A stretch of 13,806 nucleotides of DNA from Oscillospiraceae bacterium (GCA_016286595.1 JAEETR010000197.1:1-13806), one strand, 5' to 3'; shown: positions 1-6,600, counted from the first letter of the stretch. Numbers and translations are program-made. The notes: a model not told the origin generated them from the letters alone.

Positions 1-1210
1 CCAGAGCCGAGCAAAGGCCGTAGGCGTTGTTCTTCGTGCGGGAGGTGGTGCCGAAGCAGGGCATGGTGATGGCCACCACGCCGCTCTTGTCGAGCCCCAG
101 CATGTCGAAGGCCCGGCAGGTGACGAGCAGTGCCAGCGTCGAGTCGAGACCGCCGGAGATGCCGATGACGGCCGTTTTGCAGTGCGTGTGCTCCAGCCTG
201 CGCTTGAGGCCCCAGGCCTGCATGGTCAGGATCGAGGCGCAGCGCTCCGCGCGCTTGGCGGGGTCCGAGGGGACGAAGGGATCGGGATCGACGAACCGGG
301 TCACGCGCTCGTCGCTGGCGTGCAGGGGCAGCGTGACAGTTTTGAAGTCATCGGCGGGGGCGAAGAAGGTGTTCATTTTCAGCCGGTCGTGGCTGAGATA
401 AGACAGATCGACCTGCTGCAGCAGCAGCGACCCGCCGGAGAAGGGGGCCAGCTCGCCCAGCAGCACGCCGTTCTCGGCCACCATGCTGTGGCCGGAGAAA
501 ACGGAGTCTGTGGTCGATTCGCCGTCGCCCGCGCCCGCGTAGACGTAGGCGCACACGTCCCTGGCGCTCTGCATGGTCACGAGGTCGCGGCGGTACTGCT
601 CCTTGCCGACGGTCTCGTTGCCCGCCGACAGGTTGCACATGGCGAGAGCGCCGCGGCGGCACAGGTCCGTGGACGGCGGCGCGGGGGCCCACAGGTCCTC
701 GCAGATCTCCACGCCGAAGCGGAACAGGGGATCGATGGACGAGCAGAACAGCAGCCCCGTGCCGAAGGGCACGGTCTGCCCGCAGACCGCCGCCTCCTTC
801 AGCCCCTCAAAGGCGGGCCGGAAGTGGCGCAGCTCGTAAAACTCGCCGTAGTTGGGGATGTACGTCTTGGGCACGAGGCCGCAGATCTTCCCCTGATGGA
901 CCACCGCCGCCACGTTGTACAGCGAAGCGCCGAAGCGGAAGGGCAGGCCGACGACGAGCGCACAGGACAGGCCCGCGCCCTCTGTGACGACGCGCTCCAG
1001 CGCCTTCAGCGCCTGATCCAGCAGGTGCTCCTGCGTGAACAGGTCGCCGCAGGTGTAGCCCGTCAGGCACAGCTCGGGGAAGACCACCAGGGCCGCGCCC
1101 TTCTCGTCCGCCTCCCGGGCCAATGCCAGCACGGCGTCGGCGTTTGCCATGCAGTCGCCCACCGTCACCTTGGGCACCGCGGCGGCTACCGTGGAGAATC
1201 CGTATTTCAT
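1..1210 (-). CDS. nadE: Glutamine-dependent NAD+ synthetase, N-terminal 403 residues (C-terminus off window)
   Basis: NadE converts deamido-NAD+ to NAD+ in the cytosol, using ATP and ammonia released from glutamine. The N-terminal nitrilase-type glutaminase domain (about residues 1-275) shows the family triad: E46 in FPELCLTGY, K115 in VPKTYIPNYGEF and C170 in VEICEDLW. The synthetase domain follows, with its ATP PP-loop SGGLDS at residues 352-357 and the downstream MPCFGTTSRTKNNAYGL block. Family members are usually around 640 residues, so roughly the last third lies beyond base 1. The ATG at 1210 has GGAGG 8 bp upstream. The gene is divergent from a radical SAM gene. Every isoleucine codon I could read is ATC, as in the next two large genes. 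Recognition is by motifs and is secure; only the C-terminus is unseen. Confidence 0.93.
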   Translation of the reverse strand, partial: MKYGFSTVAAAVPKVTVGDCMANADAVLALAREADEKGAALVVFPELCLTGYTCGDLFTQEHLLDQALKALERVVTEGAGLSCALVVGLPFRFGASLYNVAAVVHQGKICGLVPKTYIPNYGEFYELRHFRPAFEGLKEAAVCGQTVPFGTGLLFCSSIDPLFRFGVEICEDLWAPAPPSTDLCRRGALAMCNLSAGNETVGKEQYRRDLVTMQSARDVCAYVYAGAGDGESTTDSVFSGHSMVAENGVLLGELAPFSGGSLLLQQVDLSYLSHDRLKMNTFFAPADDFKTVTLPLHASDERVTRFVDPDPFVPSDPAKRAERCASILTMQAWGLKRRLEHTHCKTAVIGISGGLDSTLALLVTCRAFDMLGLDKSGVVAITMPCFGTTSRTKNNAYGLCSAL

Positions 1211-1249
1211 AAGAGTTTCCTCCGATCGTTCGTGTTCCGCGCCCGCCGC

Positions 1250-1278
1250 TTGACAAACGGCGGGGCTTTTTATACCAT
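1250..1278 (+). promoter_or_regulatory. Probable promoter of the PflX-type radical SAM gene
   Basis: A perfect TTGACA (1250-1255) is followed after 17 bp by TACCAT (1273-1278), a 4/6 match. The expected start near 1285 leaves about a 55-nt leader before the ATG at 1341. The -10 is weak, and TATACC two bases earlier is an alternative, so the exact start is uncertain. Confidence 0.4.
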
Positions 1279-1287
1279 AATAAATGT

Positions 1288-1317
1288 ATTATACACCGCC
1301 TCCCGCCGTCAAGGCAA
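1288..1317 (-). promoter_or_regulatory. Probable nadE promoter
   Basis: On the minus strand, TTGCCT (1317-1312) and a perfect TATAAT (1293-1288) are separated by 18 bp. They predict a leader of about 70 nt before the nadE ATG. A TTGACG lies nearby, but only 13 bp from the -10, so I do not use it. The -10 sits 9 bp from the -10 of the opposing promoter. This is an inference from consensus matching. Confidence 0.5.
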
Positions 1318-1340
1318 GAGCGCGGAGGGAGGTTCAGGGA

Positions 1341-2234
1341 ATGACTTACGAAAACTGCCGCCTCTGTCCCCGGGCCTGCGGCGTCGACCGCCGGACCAAA
1401 AGGGGCTTTTGCGGCCAGAGCGACATCCTGCGGGTGGCCCGGTACCAGAAGCACCTTTGGGAGGAGCCGTGCATCAGCGGGACGCGGGGCTCCGGCACCG
1501 TCTTTTTCTCCGGCTGCACGATGAAGTGCGTCTTCTGTCAGAATTACGAGGTCAGCCGCGGCATGGGCACGGAGATCACCGCCTCGCGTCTGGCGGACAT
1601 CTTTCTGGAGCTGCAGGACATGGGCTGCCACAACGTCAGCCTCGTCACCGCCACCCATTTCGTCCCGGGCGTCCTGCAGGCCCTGGACCGGGCGTGTGAC
1701 TTCCTGCACGTGCCCGTGGTCTTCAACTGCGGCGGCTATGAGCGCGTCGAGACGCTGAAGGCCCTGGAGGGGAGCGTGCAGGTGTGGCTGCCGGACTTCA
1801 AATACAAGAGCGCGGAGCTGTCCGCGCGCTACTCCGCCGCCCCCGATTATTACGACCGCGCCATGGAGGCGATCGCCGAGATGCTGCGCCAGTCGCCGCG
1901 TCTGGTGCTGGATCAGGACGGCATTCTGCAGCGGGGCGTCGTGATCCGCCATCTCGTCATGCCCGGCGCGTACAGGGACTCCATCGCCGTGCTGGAAGCG
2001 CTGGCGGAAAGCTTCGGCACGGAGAACTATTATCTCAGCCTCATGAGCCAGTTCACCCCCATGCCCTCCTGTAAGGACTACCCCGAGATCGACCGCCGCA
2101 TCACCACCTTCGAGTACCGCAAGGTCGCCCAACGGGCCCTCGATCTGGGCTTTCGAGGCTACTTTCAGGACCGGGACGCCTCGAGCCAGGCGTACATCCC
2201 GCCCTTTGGTGAAAATGACGTAAAGCCGGAATAA
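1341..2234 (+). CDS. PflX-type radical SAM protein (pyruvate formate-lyase activase homologue, COG1313)
   Basis: This is a 297-residue radical SAM enzyme. The [4Fe-4S]/SAM motif CTMKCVFC gives C59, C63 and C66. An N-terminal cysteine set (C6, C9, C13, C24 in ENCRLCPRACGV...RGFCG) is characteristic of the uncharacterised PflX group. The C-terminal block LSLMSQFTPM and the ending FRGYFQDRDASSQAYIPPF also fit that group. The fold implies reductive SAM cleavage to a 5'-deoxyadenosyl radical, but the substrate is unknown and no glycyl-radical enzyme lies in the window. I chose the ATG at 1341 because GGGAGG ends 7 bp before it. An ATG 57 bp upstream in frame adds a non-homologous Pro/Arg-rich extension and lies next to the predicted transcription start. 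Isoleucine codons are 10 ATC and 1 ATT, with no ATA. The family call is firm; the function is not known. Confidence 0.85.
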   Translation: MTYENCRLCPRACGVDRRTKRGFCGQSDILRVARYQKHLWEEPCISGTRGSGTVFFSGCTMKCVFCQNYEVSRGMGTEITASRLADIFLELQDMGCHNVSLVTATHFVPGVLQALDRACDFLHVPVVFNCGGYERVETLKALEGSVQVWLPDFKYKSAELSARYSAAPDYYDRAMEAIAEMLRQSPRLVLDQDGILQRGVVIRHLVMPGAYRDSIAVLEALAESFGTENYYLSLMSQFTPMPSCKDYPEIDRRITTFEYRKVAQRALDLGFRGYFQDRDASSQAYIPPFGENDVKPE

Positions 2235-2286
2235 CTTTCCGTTGAAAACGCCCTTCAACAAAATGGCAAATCTTTTTTCCAAAGGT

Positions 2287-2361
2287 TTTTGCACAGCCCG
2301 CGGCGGGGCGAAAGCACGGGGTTTTCCACATTATCCACAGGGTTTTCCACAGTTTCGCACA
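2287..2361 (+). promoter_or_regulatory. Cluster of DnaA-box-like sequences
   Basis: The 405-bp gene-free stretch 2235-2639 contains a perfect DnaA box, TTATCCACA (2331-2339). Same-strand near-matches flank it: TTTTGCACA (2287), TTTTCCACA (2322 and 2343) and TTTCGCACA (2353). The 12-mer GGGTTTTCCACA occurs at 2319 and 2340, exactly 21 bp (two helical turns) apart. An AT-richer stretch follows at about 2515-2620. Clusters of this kind occur at oriC and also at DnaA-titrating or regulatory clusters away from the origin, as in Bacillus subtilis. No dnaA, dnaN, rpmH or gyrase gene is present, so I read this as a DnaA-binding cluster rather than a proven origin. Confidence 0.55.
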
Positions 2362-2530
2362 TCGCGCGGCGGAAAAGCGGCGACAAAACAAAGAGTAAAC
2401 CCCCCGGGAAAAACCTGACAGCAGCCCCAAAACATCAGGATGCGTCAGGCCCGCTGAGAAGCGGCTTTCCCGCCCGCCGCTGGCCCGAAAAACGCCCGGC
2501 CGGGCGATCTTTGTGAAAATTAACGAATCG

Positions 2531-2557
2531 GTTACAAAACAGCGACAGCGTTGTAAC
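2531..2557. promoter_or_regulatory. Inverted repeat upstream of the SCIFF promoter, possible operator
   Basis: GTTACAA (2531-2537) and TTGTAAC (2551-2557) form a perfect 7-bp inverted repeat with 13 bp between the arms, so the half-site centres are 20 bp apart. It ends 13 bp upstream of the -35 of the scfA promoter, a position suited to an activator or repressor dimer. No regulator gene lies beside it, so the binding protein is unknown. Confidence 0.4.
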
Positions 2558-2570
2558 GAAACAAAGCGTA

Positions 2571-2599
2571 TTGACAAATCGGCCGATTTATAGTTTAAT
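2571..2599 (+). promoter_or_regulatory. Strong sigma-A-type promoter for scfA
   Basis: A perfect TTGACA (2571-2576) and TTTAAT (2594-2599, 5/6) are spaced exactly 17 bp apart in AT-rich DNA. Transcription would start near 2606, about 34 nt before the scfA ATG. It is one of the strongest promoter matches in the window. Confidence 0.75.
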
Positions 2600-2639
2600 A
2601 TAAAAGTACCTTTTTAATACCCGAACGGAGGATCACACC

Positions 2640-2786
2640 ATGAAAAGAATAAAGACTCTCGAGACCCGCGATCTGTGCAAGAGCGCCGTCAAGGGCGGCT
2701 GCGGCGAATGCCAGACCTCCTGCCAGTCGGCCTGCAAGACCTCCTGCGGCGTCGCCAACCAGAAGTGCGAGAACAGCGATAAATAA
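2640..2786 (+). CDS. scfA: SCIFF ranthipeptide precursor (six cysteines in forty-five residues)
   Basis: This is a 48-residue precursor peptide that is post-translationally modified by the adjacent radical SAM maturase. The C-terminal core has the hallmark pattern CGECQTSCQSACKTSCGVAN, with cysteines at 21, 24, 28, 32, 36 and 43 and core threonines at 26 and 34. In characterised SCIFF peptides the maturase forms a Cys-to-Thr thioether. The leader, MKRIKTLETRDLCKSAVKGG, carries a seventh cysteine, C13, outside the usual six. The ATG at 2640 has GGAGGA 7 bp upstream and a strong promoter just before it. The gene is too short for many gene callers. The biological role of SCIFF peptides is not established. 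The family call rests on near-identity to the conserved core plus the maturase next door. Confidence 0.93.
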   Translation: MKRIKTLETRDLCKSAVKGGCGECQTSCQSACKTSCGVANQKCENSDK

Positions 2787-2807
2787 TCGCCCACAACCAA
2801 ACAGACG

Positions 2808-2840
2808 AAAGGGCCCGGCGATCTGCTTCGGGCCCTTTTT
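2808..2840 (+). terminator. Intrinsic terminator/attenuator between scfA and scfB
   Basis: The 10-bp arms AAAGGGCCCG (2808-2817) and CGGGCCCTTT (2829-2838) pair perfectly across an 11-nt loop, with Ts continuing to 2840. No convincing separate promoter lies in the 24 bp before scfB. The hairpin probably lets partial readthrough set a high peptide-to-enzyme ratio. Confidence 0.8.
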
Positions 2841-2864
2841 CCTGCCATTTTACGGAGTGATACT

Positions 2865-4292
2865 ATGACACATCAATATAAGCTGGGCGGCTACAACATC
2901 GTCATCGACACCTGCAGCGGCGCCGTCCACTCGGTGGACGACGTGGCCTACGACGCCATCGCCCTTGACGAAGACCACACCCGCGAAGAGATCGTCCGCG
3001 CGCTGCTGGAGAAGTACGGCGAGCGTGAGGACGTGACGGAGCAGGATCTGAACGACTGTCTGGACGACATCGAGGAGCTGAAGGGGCAGAACAAGCTGTT
3101 CTCCAAGGACATGTTTACCGACCTCGATCTGGACGCCCGGAACATCAAGACCGTCGTCAAGGCGCTGTGCCTGCACGTGGCCCACACCTGCAACCTCAAC
3201 TGCGAATACTGCTTCGCCTCTCCGGGCAAGTACCATGGCGAACGCGCGCTGATGACGCTGGACGTGGCGAAGCGCGCCATCGATTTTCTGATCGAGAACT
3301 CGGGCACGCGGCGCAATCTGGAGGTGGACTTCTTCGGCGGCGAGCCGCTGATGAACTGGCAGGTGGTCAAGGACACCGTGGCCTACGCACGCTCCATCGA
3401 GCAGGAGAAGGGGAAGAACTTCCGCTTCACGCTGACGACCAACGGCATGCTCATCGATGACGAGGTCATCGATTTCTGCAACAAAGAGATGCACAATGTG
3501 GTGCTGAGCCTCGACGGCCGCAAACACATCCATGACCATCTGCGCAAAGACTACGCCGGAAACGGCAGCTATGACCGCATCGTCCCGAAGTTTCAGAAGC
3601 TGGCCGCCGCCCGCGGGGGCAGGGACTACTACATGCGCGGCACCTTCACCCACAACAACGTCGATTTCACCGAGGATATCTTTCACATGGCCGATCTGGG
3701 CTTCACCGAGCTGAGCATGGAGCCCGTGGTCTGCGCGCCCGGCGACCCCTACGCCCTGACGGAGGAGGATCTGCCGAAGCTCTTCGAGCAGTACGAGCTT
3801 CTGGCCATGGAGATGCTGAAGCGCAGGCGTGAGGGCAGACCCATCACGTTTTACCACTACATGATCGACCTGCAGAGCGGCCCCTGCATCTACAAGCGCA
3901 TCGCGGGCTGCGGCTCCGGCACGGAGTATATGGCCGTCACCCCCTGGGGCGAGCTGTATCCCTGCCACCAGTTCGTGGGGGATGAGCGGTACAGTATGGG
4001 CGACATCTGGAAGGGCGTCACCAACACGGACCTGCGGGACGAGTTCAAGCTGTGCAACGCTTACGCCCGGCCCGAGTGCGCCGAGTGCTGGGCAAGACTA
4101 TACTGTTCAGGCGGCTGCGCCGCCAACGCCTGCCACGCCTCGGGATCCATCACCGGCATATACGAGTATGGCTGCCGGCTCTTCAGAAAGCGTATGGAAT
4201 GCGCTCTGATGATGAAGGCGGCGGAGGCCATGATGGGCATCGAGCACCCGGAGTACGAGTGCGAAGAGTGCGAGGACTGCGAAGAGGAGTAA
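2865..4292 (+). CDS. scfB: SCIFF maturase, radical SAM/SPASM thioether-forming enzyme
   Basis: This 475-residue enzyme is predicted to install Cys-Thr thioethers in the SCIFF peptide encoded 78 bp upstream. Residues 1-90 match the position of the leader-binding (RRE-like) region. The radical SAM cluster CNLNCEYC supplies C109, C113 and C116, followed by FFGGEP (156-161) and LTTNGM. The C-terminal SPASM region supplies auxiliary-cluster cysteines: C349, C367, C397, C405, C408, C414 and C418 (CAECWARLYCSGGC), plus C423 and C437. The protein ends in an acidic tail, YECEECEDCEEE, with a further CxxCxxC (C466, C469, C472). The ATG at 2865 has GGAG 7 bp upstream. Isoleucine codons are 21 ATC to 1 ATA. 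Identity is secure from motif order and pairing with scfA, and CteB is the studied relative. No transporter or protease gene is adjacent. Confidence 0.93.
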   Translation: MTHQYKLGGYNIVIDTCSGAVHSVDDVAYDAIALDEDHTREEIVRALLEKYGEREDVTEQDLNDCLDDIEELKGQNKLFSKDMFTDLDLDARNIKTVVKALCLHVAHTCNLNCEYCFASPGKYHGERALMTLDVAKRAIDFLIENSGTRRNLEVDFFGGEPLMNWQVVKDTVAYARSIEQEKGKNFRFTLTTNGMLIDDEVIDFCNKEMHNVVLSLDGRKHIHDHLRKDYAGNGSYDRIVPKFQKLAAARGGRDYYMRGTFTHNNVDFTEDIFHMADLGFTELSMEPVVCAPGDPYALTEEDLPKLFEQYELLAMEMLKRRREGRPITFYHYMIDLQSGPCIYKRIAGCGSGTEYMAVTPWGELYPCHQFVGDERYSMGDIWKGVTNTDLRDEFKLCNAYARPECAECWARLYCSGGCAANACHASGSITGIYEYGCRLFRKRMECALMMKAAEAMMGIEHPEYECEECEDCEEE

Positions 4293-4301
4293 AAAACGCA
4301 A

Positions 4302-4334
4302 AAAAAGCCTGCATCCGATGGATGCAGGCTTTTT
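4302..4334. terminator. Bidirectional terminator between scfB and capA
   Basis: A 15-bp perfect stem, AAAAAGCCTGCATCC (4302-4316) with its complement at 4320-4334, encloses a GAT loop. The T run on one strand and A run on the other let it stop both scfB from the left and the CapA-family gene from the right. Confidence 0.9.
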
Positions 4335-4344
4335 ATTTTCATTT

Positions 4345-5580
4345 TTACGGCAGCGCTTCCGTCTCGGAATCCTCCGGAGGCGTCTCCGGCAGGGGGGCGA
4401 CGTATGTCCCCGCCAGCTTTTCCAGCACCCGGTCATATTCCTCGGTGCCCTCCTCCATGGGGACGGGGCGGTAGTCGTTGCCGACCTTCTGACCGCTGAC
4501 CCGGAAGGGGATTATTACGGTATCGCCCAGCTTCACCTCGCCCTCCGGGGTAAGAACTATCTGCTGCTGGATGATGGCGGTGTCCTTGTCCCTGGGGTCC
4601 CGGTTGCCGCCGAAGCAGAAGTTGCCCAGACTGTAATAGATGATGCAGCCGTCCTTCTCCTCGATGCGCTGGAGCACGTGGGGATGGGTGCCGAAAATGA
4701 TATCCGCTCCTGCGTCCACTGCCTGCTTCGCCATGTTCAGCTGTCCGGACGTGAGGTTATAGGTGTTCTCCTCACCCCAGTGGAAGGCGCAAATGATTAT
4801 GTCGGCCCCCTGCTCCCGCAGCTTGTCAAGAGATTTTTCCATGTTGTGGGTCAGACTGTAGGTGGAGGCAAAAACGCCTATCTTTATCCCATCCAGCTCC
4901 ACCATCGCGGTGGAGGAGTTCTCACAGTAGCCCACACCGGCGTTCTCCAGAGCGTCCTTGGTGTCGGCGTAACCTATGGAGCCGTAGTCCATGGTGTGAT
5001 TGTTGGCAAGGCTCACCATTTCCACGCCGCCCTGGGCGAGGATGTTGGCGTATTCCTTAGGCCCGCGGAAACGGTACTCCTTCTCCCTGGGCTCGTTGTA
5101 CTCGGTAAGCGCGCCTTCAAGGTTGACTATTGTCAGATCGTCGTTTTTGAAATATTCCGCCGCATACTGCAGGGGATAGGCGTAATCGTCGCCCACCACA
5201 CGCACCAGCGTGCCCTCCTGCCCGTAGGTGGAGTACTCGGTGCCCAGAGTGCAGTCCCCGGCGAAGGATATGGTGAAGATCCTGTCTTTCGGCGGTTCCG
5301 GCTCAGGTTCCGGCTCGGGTTCCGGCTGAACGGCGGGCTGTTCTTCGGCGTCCTTTACCGGCTGCTCCGCTGACGGGGAGGGGGAGGGCTGCGCCGCCTG
5401 GTCTGGGACGGGCTGTTCGGGGACGTTCACGCGGGGAATGGCGGCGGTCTCGTGGACGGTGGCGGCGGGCAGAGCCCATAAAAGGAGCAGCGCGAGGGCG
5501 ACGGGTATCAGCGCCGCTGCCGCGATGGCGGCTGCAGTCTTTATACGATGTTCTTTTTCGTATCTGTCGGTCCTTCTCAC
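4345..5580 (-). CDS. Membrane-anchored CapA-family protein (poly-gamma-glutamate synthesis CapA-like metallophosphatase fold)
   Basis: This 411-residue protein has a short basic N-terminus and a transmembrane segment at about residues 15-37. A Pro/Glu-rich linker follows with five EP repeats (about 87-96), then an extracytoplasmic CapA domain from about 101. Family motifs appear in order: SFAGDCTLG (D109), NLEGALT (153-159), SLANNHTMDYG (190-200), HWGEENT (H267), GTHPHVLQ (297-304) and YYSLGNFCFGG (316-325). CapA proteins take part in poly-gamma-glutamate capsule formation, but no capB or capC is nearby, so the role here could be another envelope function. The start is GTG (5578-5580) with AAAGGAGG ending 6 bp before it. 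The gene begins only 28 bp after the tktB terminator hairpin and has no obvious promoter of its own. About 10 of 24 isoleucine codons are ATA. Confidence 0.85.
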   Translation of the reverse strand: MRRTDRYEKEHRIKTAAAIAAAALIPVALALLLLWALPAATVHETAAIPRVNVPEQPVPDQAAQPSPSPSAEQPVKDAEEQPAVQPEPEPEPEPEPPKDRIFTISFAGDCTLGTEYSTYGQEGTLVRVVGDDYAYPLQYAAEYFKNDDLTIVNLEGALTEYNEPREKEYRFRGPKEYANILAQGGVEMVSLANNHTMDYGSIGYADTKDALENAGVGYCENSSTAMVELDGIKIGVFASTYSLTHNMEKSLDKLREQGADIIICAFHWGEENTYNLTSGQLNMAKQAVDAGADIIFGTHPHVLQRIEEKDGCIIYYSLGNFCFGGNRDPRDKDTAIIQQQIVLTPEGEVKLGDTVIIPFRVSGQKVGNDYRPVPMEEGTEEYDRVLEKLAGTYVAPLPETPPEDSETEALP

Positions 5581-5604
5581 GCCGTTCCTCCTTTCCTGTC
5601 CACT

Positions 5605-5634
5605 AAAACGGCAGACGCCCTAAGGCGTCTGCCG
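5605..5634 (-). terminator. Terminator after tktB, in the capA leader
   Basis: The arms CGGCAGACGCC (5609-5619) and GGCGTCTGCCG (5624-5634) pair perfectly over a CTAA loop. On the minus strand the stem is followed by TTTT, so it terminates the transketolase transcript. Expression of the next gene may depend on readthrough. Confidence 0.8.
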
Positions 5635-5651
5635 CTGGCTTTTATAACGCA

Positions 5652-6599
5652 TTATTTCTTGAGAGATATGGCCTTTTTCGCGGACTCGGCTATCTTCTCC
5701 GGGGTTATGTCGAAGTACTTCAGCACCGCACCTGCCTCGCCGGACTTGCCGAACACGTCCTTCACGCCGTGCCGTACCACCGGCACGGGGCACACGCCCG
5801 ACAGATACTCGCTGACGGCGGAGCCCAGACCGCCGATGACGGAGTGCTCCTCGGTGGTGACGATGGCGCCGGTCTCTTTCGCGGCCTTGAGGAGGATATC
5901 CTCGTCAAGAGGCTTTATGGTGTGGATGTCGATGAGACGGGCGGAGATGCCCTCCGCCGCCAGAAGCTTAACGGCCTCCAGCGACATCTGCACGGTGAGA
6001 CCCGTGGCGCAGATGGTCACGTCAGTGCCGTCGTTGAGCAGGGTGCCCTTGCCCAGATGGAACTCGTAGTTGGGCAGGGAATCGGTGACGGTCTCCACTC
6101 CGGCGCGGCCCAGACGCAGATAGGCGGGGCCTTCGTATTCGATGAGGGCCTCCACCGCTCTGGTGGTCTCGTTGGCGTCGCAGGGGCAGACGACTATCAT
6201 GTTGGGGATGACGCGCATTATGGCGATATCCTCAAGGGACTGGTGGGTGGCGCCGTCCTCTCCCACGGAAAGGCCCGCGTGGGTGCCCACCACGGTGACG
6301 TTAAGATTGGAATAGGCCAGGGAGTCGCGGATCTGCTCCCAGGCGCGGCCGGTGGTGAAGATGGAGAAGCCGCTGGCGAAGACCACCTTGCCGCAGGCGG
6401 CCAGACCGGAGGCGTAACCCATCATGTTGGCCTCGGCTATGCCCATGTCGAAGAAGCGGTCGGGGTGCTCGGCGGCGAACCACTCGGTCCTGGTGGAGCC
6501 GGCCAGATCGGCGTCCAGCACCACCACGTTGGGGTATTTGTCGGCCAGAGCCACGAGAGCCTTGCCGTAAGCGTCGCGTGTTGCAATCTTGTTTGCCAT
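5652..6599 (-). CDS. tktB: Transketolase, C-terminal (pyrimidine-binding) subunit
   Basis: This is the 315-residue second half of a split transketolase, the TPP enzyme that moves two-carbon ketol units in the pentose phosphate pathway. It has the pyrimidine-binding domain, with the cofactor-activating glutamate E56 in DMGIAEANMMGYASGLA. Other family marks are GFSIFTTGRAWEQIR (77-91), GEDGATHQSLEDIAIMR (H119) and the C-terminal domain with TTEEHSVIGGLGS. Split transketolases are common in Clostridia and archaea. It starts 1 bp after the tktA stop, and its Shine-Dalgarno GGAGGG lies inside the end of tktA. This tight coupling suits a 1:1 heteromer. A deoxyxylulose-phosphate synthase is excluded by the two-gene layout and the motif set. 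Confidence 0.93.
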   Translation of the reverse strand: MANKIATRDAYGKALVALADKYPNVVVLDADLAGSTRTEWFAAEHPDRFFDMGIAEANMMGYASGLAACGKVVFASGFSIFTTGRAWEQIRDSLAYSNLNVTVVGTHAGLSVGEDGATHQSLEDIAIMRVIPNMIVVCPCDANETTRAVEALIEYEGPAYLRLGRAGVETVTDSLPNYEFHLGKGTLLNDGTDVTICATGLTVQMSLEAVKLLAAEGISARLIDIHTIKPLDEDILLKAAKETGAIVTTEEHSVIGGLGSAVSEYLSGVCPVPVVRHGVKDVFGKSGEAGAVLKYFDITPEKIAESAKKAISLKK

Positions 6600-6600
6600 A

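Noticed and set aside
182..1699. A long plus-strand open frame antisense to nadE and running into the PflX-like gene
   Set aside because: Its Gly/Arg/Ala-rich translation matches no family and it is the GC-rich shadow of the motif-bearing nadE.
2241..2259. GTTGAA/TTCAAC hairpin as a terminator of the PflX-like gene
   Set aside because: The stem is only 6 bp and is followed by As rather than a T run.
807..2294. A 495-codon minus-strand frame opposite the PflX-like gene
   Set aside because: It covers two genes with complete family motifs in other frames, and its translation is low-complexity.
2235..2640. Calling this region the chromosomal oriC
   Set aside because: There are no dnaA, dnaN, rpmH or gyrase genes beside it, and most boxes carry mismatches; kept as a DnaA-box cluster only.
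4318..5373. A plus-strand frame opposite the CapA-family gene
   Set aside because: It starts inside the terminator hairpin and lacks any motif; the CapA motifs on the other strand are complete.
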